Below, in pieces: positions 50,802 through 59,743 of a stretch of 64,000 nt of DNA. Source of the stretch: Sulfuritalea sp. (lineage in GTDB: Bacteria; Pseudomonadota; Gammaproteobacteria; Burkholderiales; Rhodocyclaceae); NCBI GenBank assembly GCA_023700805.1, contig JAMPYF010000006.1, positions 62,001 through 126,000 on the forward strand, given 5' to 3'. Position numbers and translations under genes: made by a program. Under the pieces are notes generated by a model. The model had not been told where the DNA came from and ran no database searches. It worked only from the letters and a program-made list of their open reading frames with translations. The stretch's first letter is position 1. Each line of letters opens with the position of its first letter.

Positions 50802-51551
50802 TTAGATCACCTTGGCTTCGTTCTTGAGTTTGTCGACCAGGGCGGCGATGTCGGCCACCTTGATGCCGGCGCTGCGCTTGGGCGGTTCGCTGACGCTGAC
50901 CGTGGCCAGACGCGGTGCCGCATCAACGCCGAGATCGGCCGGCTTCACGGTCTCCAGCGGCTTCTTCTTGGCCTTCATGATGTTGGGCAGCGTCGCGTAG
51001 CGCGGCTCGTTGAGGCGCAGGTCGGTGGTGACGATGGCCGGCAGGCTGATTTCGATGGTTTCGAGGCCGCCATCGACTTCGCGCGTCACGGTGGCCTTGC
51101 CTTCCGCGATGACGACCTTGGAAGCGAAAGTCGCCTGCGACCAGCCCAGCAGGGCGGCCAGCATCTGGCCGGTCTGGTTGGCGTCGTCGTCGATCGCCTG
51201 CTTGCCGAGGATGATCAGTTGCGGGGCTTCCTTCTTGGCCACGGCGGCGAGCAGCTTGGCCACGGCCAGCGGCTGGAGTTCGACCTCGGTCTCGACCAGG
51301 ATCGAGCGATCGGCGCCGATCGCCATCGCGGTGCGCAGGGTTTCCTGGCAGGCGGTGACGCCGCAGGAGACGGCGATGACCTCGGTGGCCACGCCGGCTT
51401 CCTTGAGGCGCATGGCTTCTTCGACCGCGATTTCATCGAAGGGATTCATCGACATTTTCACATTCGCCAGATCGACACCACTGCCGTCTGCCTTGACGCG
51501 AACCTTGACGTTGTAGTCAATCACGCGCTTGACCGGAACGAGGATTTTCAA
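50802..51551 (-). CDS. etfB: Electron transfer flavoprotein beta subunit, TTG start
   Basis: AMP-binding subunit of ETF. 249 aa, the usual length, with [18 protein letters not shown] at the start, [17 protein letters not shown] (signature), and [19 protein letters not shown]. The start is a TTG at 51551, six bases after AGGAG; a frame continuing to 51620 has no matching conserved sequence. First gene of etfBA; the gap to the TetR gene holds the operator below. Confidence 0.95.
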   Translation of the reverse strand: MKILVPVKRVIDYNVKVRVKADGSGVDLANVKMSMNPFDEIAVEEAMRLKEAGVATEVIAVSCGVTACQETLRTAMAIGADRSILVETEVELQPLAVAKLLAAVAKKEAPQLIILGKQAIDDDANQTGQMLAALLGWSQATFASKVVIAEGKATVTREVDGGLETIEISLPAIVTTDLRLNEPRYATLPNIMKAKKKPLETVKPADLGVDAAPRLATVSVSEPPKRSAGIKVADIAALVDKLKNEAKVI

Positions 51552-51616
51552 GCGGCTCTCCTTATGTTTGTCTGACCCAAAAAATGCATTGTAGCGGCTA
51601 TTCACCGGCCGCTTTC

Positions 51617-51634
51617 CCATACGCTACAGTATGG
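51617..51634. promoter_or_regulatory. Palindromic operator between etfBA and the TetR gene
   Basis: CCATAC-GCTACA-GTATGG, a perfect 6-6-6 inverted repeat. The half-site GTATGG recurs at 51681-51686, overlapping the TetR gene's ATG. Probably bound by the TetR-type protein encoded next to it, giving autoregulation and control of etfBA. For etfB, the minus-strand TACAAT (~51590) could be the -10. Confidence 0.65.
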
Positions 51635-51682
51635 AATGTGAGATACTACCGCAGACCGAATCAGAACTCAATACCCTACCGT

Positions 51683-52258
51683 ATGGAAAACAAGCCGACC
51701 AAGAACCCGCGCACCGCGCTGGACCGCGACGCCTGGATCAAGGGGGCGATCGCCATCCTGGCCGAACACGGCGCCGAACGCCTGCGCGTGGAAGTCCTGG
51801 CCAAGCGCCTGGGCGTGACCAAGGGCAGCTTCTATTGGCATTTCAAGGACCGCCGCGACCTGCTCGATGCGGTACTGGACTTCTGGAAGGAAGGCCGCAT
51901 CCGCGACATCCGCAAGCAGACCCAGGCTCAGCCCGGCGGCGAGGCCGCGGCCCTGCTCCATACCATCGAGGTTTACGCCTCGGCGCGCAACCGCAAGGGC
52001 ATCGCCATCGAAGCCGCCGTGCGCGACTGGGCGCGCCGCGATCCGCAGGCGGTGGCCGTGGTGGAGGAAGTCGACGCCGAACGCCTGGCCTGCTCCTGCC
52101 GGCTGTTCCTCGCCTGCGGCATCGAGGAACATGAAGCGCGGGCACGCAGCCTGCTGCTCTATGCCTACGTCTTCGGCGTCAGCCTGATGCGCTGCGGCGG
52201 ATTCACCAGCAACATCGAATCGCTGAAAGCCTGGATCGCCGAACGCATCGCCCGCTGA
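51683..52258 (+). CDS. TetR-family transcriptional regulator
   Basis: Ligand-responsive repressor, 191 aa. HTH near residues 30-52: LRVEVLAKRLGVTKGSFYWHF, followed by KDRRDLLDAVLDFWKEGRI. The C-terminal part is the variable ligand domain. Start at ATG 51683, which lies within an operator half-site. Divergent from etfBA; likely senses an acyl-CoA or fatty acid and controls beta-oxidation (inference from position only). Confidence 0.88.
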   Translation: MENKPTKNPRTALDRDAWIKGAIAILAEHGAERLRVEVLAKRLGVTKGSFYWHFKDRRDLLDAVLDFWKEGRIRDIRKQTQAQPGGEAAALLHTIEVYASARNRKGIAIEAAVRDWARRDPQAVAVVEEVDAERLACSCRLFLACGIEEHEARARSLLLYAYVFGVSLMRCGGFTSNIESLKAWIAERIAR

Positions 52259-52328
52259 GTCTTTGGTCGGGAAATGGAATCAAGTATGCTCGGAAGCGAC
52301 ATTTCACGGTACAGGCTGCTCCAAACCC

Positions 52329-53600
52329 ATGACTGATACGCCCGACAATACGCGAGACGAACTCCGAGAAGTCTTTATCGGCCGCCAGCCCATTCTCGAC
52401 AAGAACCAGACCTTGATCGGCTACAAGCTGTTGTTCCACGACACGACGGAGCACCATGCCGGCCCCACCAACGCCGCTGCTGCGACGGCAGACGTCGTCT
52501 CGAAGGCGTTTGCCGAACTTGGCCTGGCCGATGTTTTCGGGCAGGTGCGCGCCTTCATCAAAATCGAAGGCGAGTTCGTTGCGAGCAACTTCGTCGAACT
52601 CCTGCCCGTGGAAACGGTGGTGCTGGAGATTGCCGCCGCGAGTTTCCCGGACGACGCCCTGCTGGAACGCTGCCGCGAGCTCAAGCGCCTGGGTTATGCC
52701 TTCGCGCTGTCGGGTGTCACCGACATCAGCGATGCGGCCTGGGCGCTGATCGATCTCGCCACCTGGATCACGGTCGACCTCGACGCCGTTGCCGCGGACA
52801 GTTTGCAGGCGATCGCCCGCACCCTGGCCACCACGCGCCGCAAACTGATTGCCACACACGTCGAATCGCAAGCACAAATGGAATTGTGCCGCCTGCTCGG
52901 CTTCGAGCTTTTCCAGGGATCCTATTTCGCCGAACCTGTGGTGCTCGAAGGGCGCAAGCTGGACGCCTCGATGCAGGGGCTCCTGCGCCTGATCAAGCTG
53001 TTGGCGGAAGAAGCCGATCTCGGCCGCCTCGACGCTGCCTTTCGCAGCGAGCCGGCCCTGGTCATCAATCTGCTGCGCCTCACCAATTCGGTCGGCGCCG
53101 GCCTGCGTGCGCGCATCACGTCCGTACGCCATGCGATCACCGCGCTCGGTCGCAACCAGCTCCGGCGCTGGCTGCACCTGCTGATCTTCAGGCGCGGGGC
53201 CGAACTGGATTTCGCCCGAAATCCCCTGCTCCAGCTCGCGGCCCTGCGCGGGCGATTCATGGAATTGCTGGTCGATCGCCTGCATGCAGGAGACAGCCGC
53301 CTGCGCGACCCGGCCTTTCTCACCGGGCTGATGTCGGTGGTACCCGCCGCGCTGCACATGTCGATGACCGATGTCCTGGCGCAGATAGCCGTGGACCACG
53401 ACGTCCGCCTCGCCCTATCCCACAAGCAAGGCACGCTGGGGACGCTGCTCGCGCTGACCGAAAGCTACGACGACAATGACATCGATGCCGTGCAAGCCCT
53501 GCTGGCGCCGTTCGGCGGCAAAGCCCCCATGTCCATGCTGGGCGAGATACTCGCCGAATCGCTGGCCTGGGTGCAAGAGCTGGGAAACGAAGCGAGCTAG
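52329..53600 (+). CDS. Degenerate EAL domain plus HDOD protein (YuxH type)
   Basis: Signalling protein without catalytic residues, 423 aa. Residues ~15-200 look like an EAL domain (FIGRQPILDKNQTLIGYKLLF, FELFQGSYFAEP) but the EAL motif itself and most metal ligands are missing, so c-di-GMP hydrolysis is unlikely. Residues ~210-400 are an HDOD domain (EADLGRLDAAFRSEPALVIN, RITSVRHAITALGRNQLRRW). It may bind other regulators. 70 bases after the TetR gene; it has its own promoter or is read through. Confidence 0.85.
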   Translation: MTDTPDNTRDELREVFIGRQPILDKNQTLIGYKLLFHDTTEHHAGPTNAAAATADVVSKAFAELGLADVFGQVRAFIKIEGEFVASNFVELLPVETVVLEIAAASFPDDALLERCRELKRLGYAFALSGVTDISDAAWALIDLATWITVDLDAVAADSLQAIARTLATTRRKLIATHVESQAQMELCRLLGFELFQGSYFAEPVVLEGRKLDASMQGLLRLIKLLAEEADLGRLDAAFRSEPALVINLLRLTNSVGAGLRARITSVRHAITALGRNQLRRWLHLLIFRRGAELDFARNPLLQLAALRGRFMELLVDRLHAGDSRLRDPAFLTGLMSVVPAALHMSMTDVLAQIAVDHDVRLALSHKQGTLGTLLALTESYDDNDIDAVQALLAPFGGKAPMSMLGEILAESLAWVQELGNEAS

Positions 53601-53614
53601 GCGCCATTGCCGCT

Positions 53615-53653
53615 CGGGTCGCGGTCGCAAGCCCAGCTTGCGGCAGCGACCCG
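53615..53653. terminator. Bidirectional terminator-like hairpin
   Basis: CGGGTCGC (53615-53622) pairs with GCGACCCG (53646-53653), with an inner GCAAG/CTTGC stem, between the converging EAL-HDOD and thiolase genes. No T-run is visible. Confidence 0.6.
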
Positions 53654-53660
53654 AAGGCGG

Positions 53661-54857
53661 TTACATGCGCTCGAAAATCCCCGCTGCGCCCATGCCGGTG
53701 CCGACGCACATGGTCACCATGCCGTACTTCAGGTTGCGCCGGCGCAGGCCGTGGATCACCGTCGCCGAGCGGATTGCGCCGGTGGCGCCGAGCGGATGGC
53801 CCAGCGCGATGGCGCCGCCGATCGGGTTGACTTTGGCCGGATCGAGGCCGAGATCCCTGATCACCGCCAGCGACTGCGCGGCGAAGGCCTCGTTGAGTTC
53901 GATCCAGTCGAGTTGATCCTGGGTGATGCCGGCCAGGCGGCAGGCCACCGGAATCGCTTCCTTGGGGCCGATGCCCATGATCTCGGGCGGCACGCCGCGC
54001 ACCGCAAACGACACGAAGCGCGCCAGCGGCGTCAGGTCGAACTGTTTGAGGATTTTCTCGCTGACCAGGATCAGCGCGCCGGCGCCGTCGGAGGTCTGCG
54101 AACTGTTGCCGGCCGTGACCGAACCCTTGGCCGCGAACACCGGCTTCAGCTTGGCCAGCGCCGCGAGGCTGGAATCGGCGCGCGCGCCTTCGTCGCGATT
54201 GACAGTGCGCTTCTTCAGATCGACCTCGCCGCTGGCGAGGTTCGGCACGCGGTCGATGATCTCGACCGGCGTGGTTTCGTTGTCGAACTCGCCCGCGGCT
54301 TGCCCGGCGATGGCGCGCTGGTGCGACTGCAGCGCGAATTCGTCCTGCATCTCGCGCGTGACCTTCCACTGGTTGGCCACCTTCTCGGCGGTCAGGCCCA
54401 TGCCGTAGGCCATGCCGACGTTCTCGTCCTTGAACACGCCCATGTTGATCGAGGGATGGTTGCCGCCCATCGGCACCATGGACATCGACTCGGCGCCGCC
54501 GGCGATCATGACATCGGCCTGGCCGACGCGGATGCGGTCGGCGGCCATCGCCACGGCGGTTATCCCCGAGGCGCAGAAGCGATTGACGGTGACGCCGCCC
54601 ACGGTATTCGGCAGACCGGCCAGCAGCACGGCGTTGCGCGCCATGTTGAGTCCGGATTCGCCTTCGGGGAAGGAGCAGCCGATGATGGCGTCCTCGATCA
54701 GCTTCGGGTCGAGGCCCGGCACCTGGGCCATGGCGGACTGGATCGCATACACCAGCAGGTCGTCGGGACGCGTATTGCGGAACATGCCGCGCGGCGCCTT
54801 GCCGATCGGCGTGCGGGTGGCGGCAACGATGTAGGCGTCTTGAAGTTGTTTTGTCAT
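53661..54857 (-). CDS. fadA: Acetyl-CoA acyltransferase (thiolase)
   Basis: Thiolytic last step of beta-oxidation. 398 aa. Nucleophile Cys in GGVTVNRFCASGITAVAMAA near residue 90; NEAFAAQ near 340 and the C-terminal GMVTMCVGTGMGAAGIFE with the general-base Cys. 10 bases after the multifunctional enzyme gene; end of the three-gene operon. Confidence 0.94.
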   Translation of the reverse strand: MTKQLQDAYIVAATRTPIGKAPRGMFRNTRPDDLLVYAIQSAMAQVPGLDPKLIEDAIIGCSFPEGESGLNMARNAVLLAGLPNTVGGVTVNRFCASGITAVAMAADRIRVGQADVMIAGGAESMSMVPMGGNHPSINMGVFKDENVGMAYGMGLTAEKVANQWKVTREMQDEFALQSHQRAIAGQAAGEFDNETTPVEIIDRVPNLASGEVDLKKRTVNRDEGARADSSLAALAKLKPVFAAKGSVTAGNSSQTSDGAGALILVSEKILKQFDLTPLARFVSFAVRGVPPEIMGIGPKEAIPVACRLAGITQDQLDWIELNEAFAAQSLAVIRDLGLDPAKVNPIGGAIALGHPLGATGAIRSATVIHGLRRRNLKYGMVTMCVGTGMGAAGIFERM

Positions 54858-54867
54858 TTCGATCTCC

Positions 54868-57255
54868 TCAGTTTCTCACCGGCTTGCCGGTCTGCATCAT
54901 ACCCATGATGCGTTCCTGGGTCTTGGGATGGTTCAGCAGTTCCATGAAGGCCTTGCGCTCCAGGTCGAGCAGCCACTGCTCACTGACCAGGCTGCCCTGG
55001 TCGACGTCGCCGCCGGAGACCACCGTGGCGATCATCTGCCCCAGCTTGAAGTCGTGGGCCGAGATGAAGCCGCCGTCGCGCATGTTGACCAGCTGCATCA
55101 TGATGGTGCCGATGGCATAGCGGCCGGCGACGGGTATCAGCCGTTGCAGCGGCGGACGGTAGCCGGCGTCGAACATCGCGCGCGCTTCGACCTTGGCCAC
55201 GTGCAGCAGCTCGTAGGGGTTGAAGACGATCACGTCGTCGGGCTTCAGATAGCCCATTTGCCGTGCTTCCAGCGCCGACTTCGAGACGGCGGCCGTAGCC
55301 GGGTTCATGAAGTTGTTCTTGAGGAACTGCAGCAGGTCGTTGCCCTTGGCCTCGGCCGCCGTGCGCACGGCGGCCTCCTTGAGGCCGCCGCCCGCCGGGA
55401 TTAGGCCGACGCCGACTTCGACCAGGCCGATATAGGACTCGATCGAGGCGACGCGCTTAGCCGCATGCAGCGCCAGCTCGCAGCCGCCGCCCAAGGCCAG
55501 GCCCGCCACCGCGGCGACCACCGGCACGTTGGCGTACTTCATGGCCTGGAAGGCCTGCTGCAACTTGGCGACTTCCGGCCCGATGGCCTTGACGCCGCCC
55601 GACATGAACAGCGGCAGCATAGCCTGCAGGTCGGCGCCGGCGGAGAAGGCGCCGCCTTCGGCCGCATCGGCACTCCAGATCACCAGGCCCTTGTAATGCC
55701 GTTCCGCCTCGGCGATGGCCTTCGCCAGTCCGGCGATGACGCCGGCGCCGATGACGTGCATCTTGGTCTTCAGCGACAGGATCAGCACGCCGTCGTCTTC
55801 GTGCCAGATGCGCACCGATTCGTCTTCGAATACGGTGATGCCGGCGGTCGTGCCGTCGACGGCTTCCTCGCCCAATACCGGGGCGCGGAAACGCTGGCGC
55901 AGATACACGGGCAGCATGGAACGCGGCACATTGGCCCGGCGCGCCGGCGACCAGGAACCGTCGGCACCATGCACGCCGTGGCGGCCGTCGAATACCCAGG
56001 CCGGCAGCGGCGCCGAGCACAGCGCCTTGCCGGCCTCGATGTCTTCCTTGACCCAGGTGGCGACCTGATGCCAGCCGGCGGCCTGCCAGGTCTCGAAGGG
56101 TCCGAGCTTCTGGCCGAAACCCCAGCGCATGGCGAAATCGATGTCGCGCGCATTGTCGGCAATCGCTTCCAGATGCACGGCGATGTAGTGGAAGGCATCG
56201 CGGAAAATGGCCCAGAGGAATTGCGCCTGCGGGTTGGTCGAATCGTGCAGCGCCTTCATGCGCTTGGCCGGATCCTTCTCCTTGAGGATGCGCCCGACCA
56301 GGTCATCGGCCTTGCCGCCGCCCGCGACGTACTGGCCCGTGGCGAAATCGAGGCGCTGCACCTCCTTGCCGACTTTCTTGTAGAAGCCGGCGCCGGTCTT
56401 CTGCCCGAGGGCTCCCGCGGCGACGAGTTTGGTCAGCACGTCGGGCGTCTTGTAGATTGCCGCAAAGGGATCGTCGGGCAGCGTGTCCTGCATGGTCTTG
56501 ATCACGTGGCCCATGGTGTCGAGGCCCACCACGTCGGCGGTGCGGAAGGTGCCGGACTTGGCGCGGCCCAGCTTGGAGCCGGTCAGGTCATCCACCACGT
56601 CGCAGGACAGGCCGAATTTCTCGGCCTCGTGCATCGTCGCCATCATGCTGAACACGCCGACGCGGTTGGCGATGAAGTTGGGCGTGTCCTTGGCCCGCAC
56701 CACGCCCTTGCCCAGCGTGGTGACCAGGAAGCCTTCGAGCTGGTCGAGGATCTCCGGTCGCGTCGTGGCGGTCGGGATCAGTTCGACCAGGTGCATGTAG
56801 CGCGGCGGATTGAAGAAGTGCACGCCACAGAAGCGCGCTTTCAGCGCGTCGTCGAAACCATCGGATAGCGACGTGATCGACAGGCCCGAGGTATTCGAGG
56901 CGAAGATCGCATCCGGCGCGATGAACGGGGCGACCTTCTTGTAGAGGTCGTGCTTCCAGTCCATGCGCTCGGCGATCGCCTCGATGATCAGGTCGCAGCC
57001 CTTGAGCAGTTCGAGGTTGTCGTCGTAGTTGGCAACCTCGATGCAGGCGGCGTCGTCCTTGTTGCCCAGCGGCGCCGGGCTGAGCTTCTTGAGGCCCTCG
57101 ATGGCTTTCAGGACGATGCCGTTCTTCGGACCTTCCTTTGCCGGCAGGTCGAACAGCACCACGGGGACCTTGGCATTGACGCAATGGGCGGCGATCTGCG
57201 CGCCCATCACGCCGGCGCCGAGGACGGCTACTTTCCTGACGATGAAATTGCTCAT
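54868..57255 (-). CDS. 3-hydroxyacyl-CoA dehydrogenase/enoyl-CoA hydratase, FadN-like order
   Basis: Two steps of beta-oxidation in one protein, 795 aa. The dehydrogenase is N-terminal (VRKVAVLGAGVMGAQIAAHC; HFFNPPRYMHLVELIPT near residue 145) and the hydratase/isomerase half C-terminal (SADAAEGGAFSAGADLQAML; AVAGLALGGGCELALHA). This order, dehydrogenase then hydratase, is that of FadN rather than the E. coli FadB order. Middle gene of acyl-CoA dehydrogenase-fadN-fadA. Confidence 0.93.
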   Translation of the reverse strand: MSNFIVRKVAVLGAGVMGAQIAAHCVNAKVPVVLFDLPAKEGPKNGIVLKAIEGLKKLSPAPLGNKDDAACIEVANYDDNLELLKGCDLIIEAIAERMDWKHDLYKKVAPFIAPDAIFASNTSGLSITSLSDGFDDALKARFCGVHFFNPPRYMHLVELIPTATTRPEILDQLEGFLVTTLGKGVVRAKDTPNFIANRVGVFSMMATMHEAEKFGLSCDVVDDLTGSKLGRAKSGTFRTADVVGLDTMGHVIKTMQDTLPDDPFAAIYKTPDVLTKLVAAGALGQKTGAGFYKKVGKEVQRLDFATGQYVAGGGKADDLVGRILKEKDPAKRMKALHDSTNPQAQFLWAIFRDAFHYIAVHLEAIADNARDIDFAMRWGFGQKLGPFETWQAAGWHQVATWVKEDIEAGKALCSAPLPAWVFDGRHGVHGADGSWSPARRANVPRSMLPVYLRQRFRAPVLGEEAVDGTTAGITVFEDESVRIWHEDDGVLILSLKTKMHVIGAGVIAGLAKAIAEAERHYKGLVIWSADAAEGGAFSAGADLQAMLPLFMSGGVKAIGPEVAKLQQAFQAMKYANVPVVAAVAGLALGGGCELALHAAKRVASIESYIGLVEVGVGLIPAGGGLKEAAVRTAAEAKGNDLLQFLKNNFMNPATAAVSKSALEARQMGYLKPDDVIVFNPYELLHVAKVEARAMFDAGYRPPLQRLIPVAGRYAIGTIMMQLVNMRDGGFISAHDFKLGQMIATVVSGGDVDQGSLVSEQWLLDLERKAFMELLNHPKTQERIMGMMQTGKPVRN

Positions 57256-57267
57256 GATTATTCCTTG

Positions 57268-59058
57268 TTAGAACAGTTCGGCTTCGAGATCGAGCAGCGG
57301 CTTGGCTCCGGAACGCGCCTGGCGGATCAGCATCGCCGTCTCGGGCAGCAGGCGGGCGAAGTAGAAACGCGCTGTGGCGAGCTTGGCCTTGTAGAAATCA
57401 TCGCCGGAATCCTGCTTCTCCAGCGCGATCTTCGCCATGCGGGCGAAGAAGTAACTGTAGACCAGATGGCCGACCACGCGCAGGTAGGGCACGGCGGCGG
57501 CGCCGACCTCGTCCTGGTTCTGGAAGGCCTTCATGCCGATTTCCATGGTCAGCTTGGTCACCTTGTCGCCCAGATCTGCCAGCGGCGTGACAAATTCGTT
57601 CATCGCCTCGTCGGTGCCGTTCTCCTCGACGAAAGCCTGTACCAACGCGCCGAATTTCTTCAGCTTGGTGCCGTTGTCCATCAGGATCTTGCGGCCGAGC
57701 AGGTCGAGCGACTGGATGGTGTTGGTGCCCTCGTAGATCATGTTGATGCGGGCATCGCGCACATACTGCTCCATGCCGGTTTCGCGGATGAAGCCCATGC
57801 CGCCGAAAACCTGCAGCGCTTCCGAGGTGGAAATCCAGCCGTTGTCGGTCATGAAGGCCTTGACGATGGGCGTCAGCAGCGTGACGAGGTCCGCGGCCTC
57901 CTTGCGCACGGCTTCGTCTGGATGATTCAGTTCGCGATCGATCTGCAGCGCGATGAAGGACGAGAAGGCACGGCCGCCTTCGGCATAGGCCTTCGCCGTC
58001 AGTAGCATGCGGCGCACGTCGGGGTGCACGATGATCGGGTCGGCGGGCTTGTCCGGCGCCTTGGGGCCGGAGAGGCTGCGCATCTGCAGGCGCTCCTTGG
58101 CATAGGCCAGCGCGTTCTGGAAGGCGACTTCGGTCAACCCCAGGCCCTGCATGCCGACGCCGAGACGCGCGGCGTTCATCATCACGAACATCGCATTGAG
58201 GCCCTTGTTCGGCTGGCCGATCAGCCAGCCGGTGGCTTCGTCCAGGTTCATCTGGCAGGTCGAATTGCCGTGGATGCCCATCTTCTCCTCGAGCGCCCCG
58301 CAGGTGATGGGATTGCGCGCACCCAGCGTGCCATCGGCATTGGGAATGAACTTCGGCACCACGAACAGCGAGATGCCCTTGGTGCCGACAGGCGCATCGG
58401 GCAGGCGGGCGAGCACCAGATGCACGATGTTCTCCGCCATGTCGTGCTCGCCGGCCGAGATGAATATCTTGCCGCCGGTGATCCTGTAGCTGCCATCGGC
58501 TTGCGGCGTTGCCTTCGAGCGCAGCAGACCCAGGTCGGTGCCGCAATGCGGCTCGGTCAGGCACATGGTGCCGGTCCATTGCCCCGACACCAGTTTGGGC
58601 AGGTAAAGCGCCTTCTGCTCCGGCGTGCCGTGCTCATGCAGGCATTCATAGGCGCCGTGCGACAGGCCGGGATACATGTACCAGGCCTGGTTGGAGGAGT
58701 TCAGCATTTCCGAGAGCGGGTTATAGACCGCTACCGGCAGTCCCTGGCCGCCGTACTCCGGATCGCAGGTCAGCGCCGGCCAGCCGGCCTCGACGAACTG
58801 GCGATAGGCCTCCTTGAAACCGGTCGGCGTCGTCACTTCATGGGTCGCGGGATCGAGCTTGCAGCCCTCGATGTCGCCGACATGGTTGAGCGGGAACAGC
58901 ACCTTGGAGGTGAACTTGGCGCCCTCTTCGAGGATCTGGTTGATGGTGTCGGTGTCGATGTCGGCGTACGCCGGCAAGGCCTTGAACTCCTTGGCCACGT
59001 CGAGCAGTTCGTGCAGCACGAAGTGCATGTCGCGCAGAGGCGCGTTGTATTGACCCAT
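57268..59058 (-). CDS. Acyl-CoA dehydrogenase, long (DmdC/FadE-like) form 2
   Basis: First step of beta-oxidation. 596 aa. GTMCLTEPHCGTDLGLLRSK near residue 165, GGKIFISAGEHDMAENIVH and RINMIYEGTNTIQSLDLLGRK. Same subfamily as the gene at 47365-49155 but diverged. The ATG at 59058 follows AGGAGGACACC. First gene of the beta-oxidation operon; palindromes at 59104-59128 lie upstream. Confidence 0.92.
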   Translation of the reverse strand: MGQYNAPLRDMHFVLHELLDVAKEFKALPAYADIDTDTINQILEEGAKFTSKVLFPLNHVGDIEGCKLDPATHEVTTPTGFKEAYRQFVEAGWPALTCDPEYGGQGLPVAVYNPLSEMLNSSNQAWYMYPGLSHGAYECLHEHGTPEQKALYLPKLVSGQWTGTMCLTEPHCGTDLGLLRSKATPQADGSYRITGGKIFISAGEHDMAENIVHLVLARLPDAPVGTKGISLFVVPKFIPNADGTLGARNPITCGALEEKMGIHGNSTCQMNLDEATGWLIGQPNKGLNAMFVMMNAARLGVGMQGLGLTEVAFQNALAYAKERLQMRSLSGPKAPDKPADPIIVHPDVRRMLLTAKAYAEGGRAFSSFIALQIDRELNHPDEAVRKEAADLVTLLTPIVKAFMTDNGWISTSEALQVFGGMGFIRETGMEQYVRDARINMIYEGTNTIQSLDLLGRKILMDNGTKLKKFGALVQAFVEENGTDEAMNEFVTPLADLGDKVTKLTMEIGMKAFQNQDEVGAAAVPYLRVVGHLVYSYFFARMAKIALEKQDSGDDFYKAKLATARFYFARLLPETAMLIRQARSGAKPLLDLEAELF

Positions 59059-59103
59059 GGTGTCCTCCTGGGTTGTTATTGGCTTAGGTCGACCGCACAG
59101 AGC

Positions 59104-59128
59104 GAACGATCGTTTCAAACAAACGTTT
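59104..59128. promoter_or_regulatory. Palindromic operator upstream of the beta-oxidation operon
   Basis: Overlapping palindromes: AACGATCGTT (59105-59114), CGTTT-CAAAC-AAACG (59111-59125) and AAACGTTT (59121-59128). The AT-rich tail TTTTAATAATAGC on the plus strand (TATTATTAAAA on the minus) may be the -10 area. TetR-type fatty-acid regulators of the PsrA/FadR class bind related CAAAC/GTTTG half-sites; which one acts here is unknown. Confidence 0.55.
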
Positions 59129-59200
59129 TAATAATAGCGCAATTCGTCGGCTGCGTGTAGTTGCATGACTCTAAAACGGGAGCCGCGGGACAGCGGCGAT

Positions 59201-59743
59201 TCAGCGCAGGAAGTTCCTGCTGACCTCGCGGAACAGGTCCGAATCGGCGCGCCGCAGCCATTCGAAGGCCACCATCTCGCGGCTGACGATGCTGGCGCCA
59301 GCCTCGCGCATGCGGGCCAGCGCCAGGGCCTTGTCCGAGGCGCGGCGCGAACCGACCGCCTCTTCGACGACGAAGACCTGCTTGCCGCCGGCGAGCAGTT
59401 CCATCACCGTCTGCAGCACGCAGACGTGGGATTCCATGCCGCAGACCACGATATGTCCGCGGCCGCCGTCCTGATCCAGGCCATGACAGGCGCCGGCCAC
59501 GGCGGAAAAATGCAGCTTGCTCGCGATGCAGCCGGCCGGCAATTCGGCAGCCACATCCGGATGGGTCGGCCCGAGACCCTGCGGATACTGCTCGCAGGCC
59601 AGCACGGGGATTTCCATGCGGCGCGCGACGCGGATCAGCCAGACGACCTGGTCGAGAAGGACTTGCCAGCGTGCAATCGCCGGCACCAGCCGGCCCTGGA
59701 CATCGACCACCAGCAAGGTGGAATCGCGTGCGTCGATCAGCAT
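59201..59743 (-). CDS. Isochorismatase-family cysteine hydrolase
   Basis: 180 aa hydrolase of the isochorismatase/nicotinamidase fold, YcaC-like, substrate unknown. STLLVVDVQGRLVPAI (catalytic Asp) near residue 12, ASKLHFSA (catalytic Lys) near 75, and VCGMESHVCVLQT (catalytic Cys) near 105. The ATG at 59743 follows GGGAGG and overlaps the end of the exonuclease gene by seven bases. Confidence 0.88.
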   Translation of the reverse strand: MLIDARDSTLLVVDVQGRLVPAIARWQVLLDQVVWLIRVARRMEIPVLACEQYPQGLGPTHPDVAAELPAGCIASKLHFSAVAGACHGLDQDGGRGHIVVCGMESHVCVLQTVMELLAGGKQVFVVEEAVGSRRASDKALALARMREAGASIVSREMVAFEWLRRADSDLFREVSRNFLR

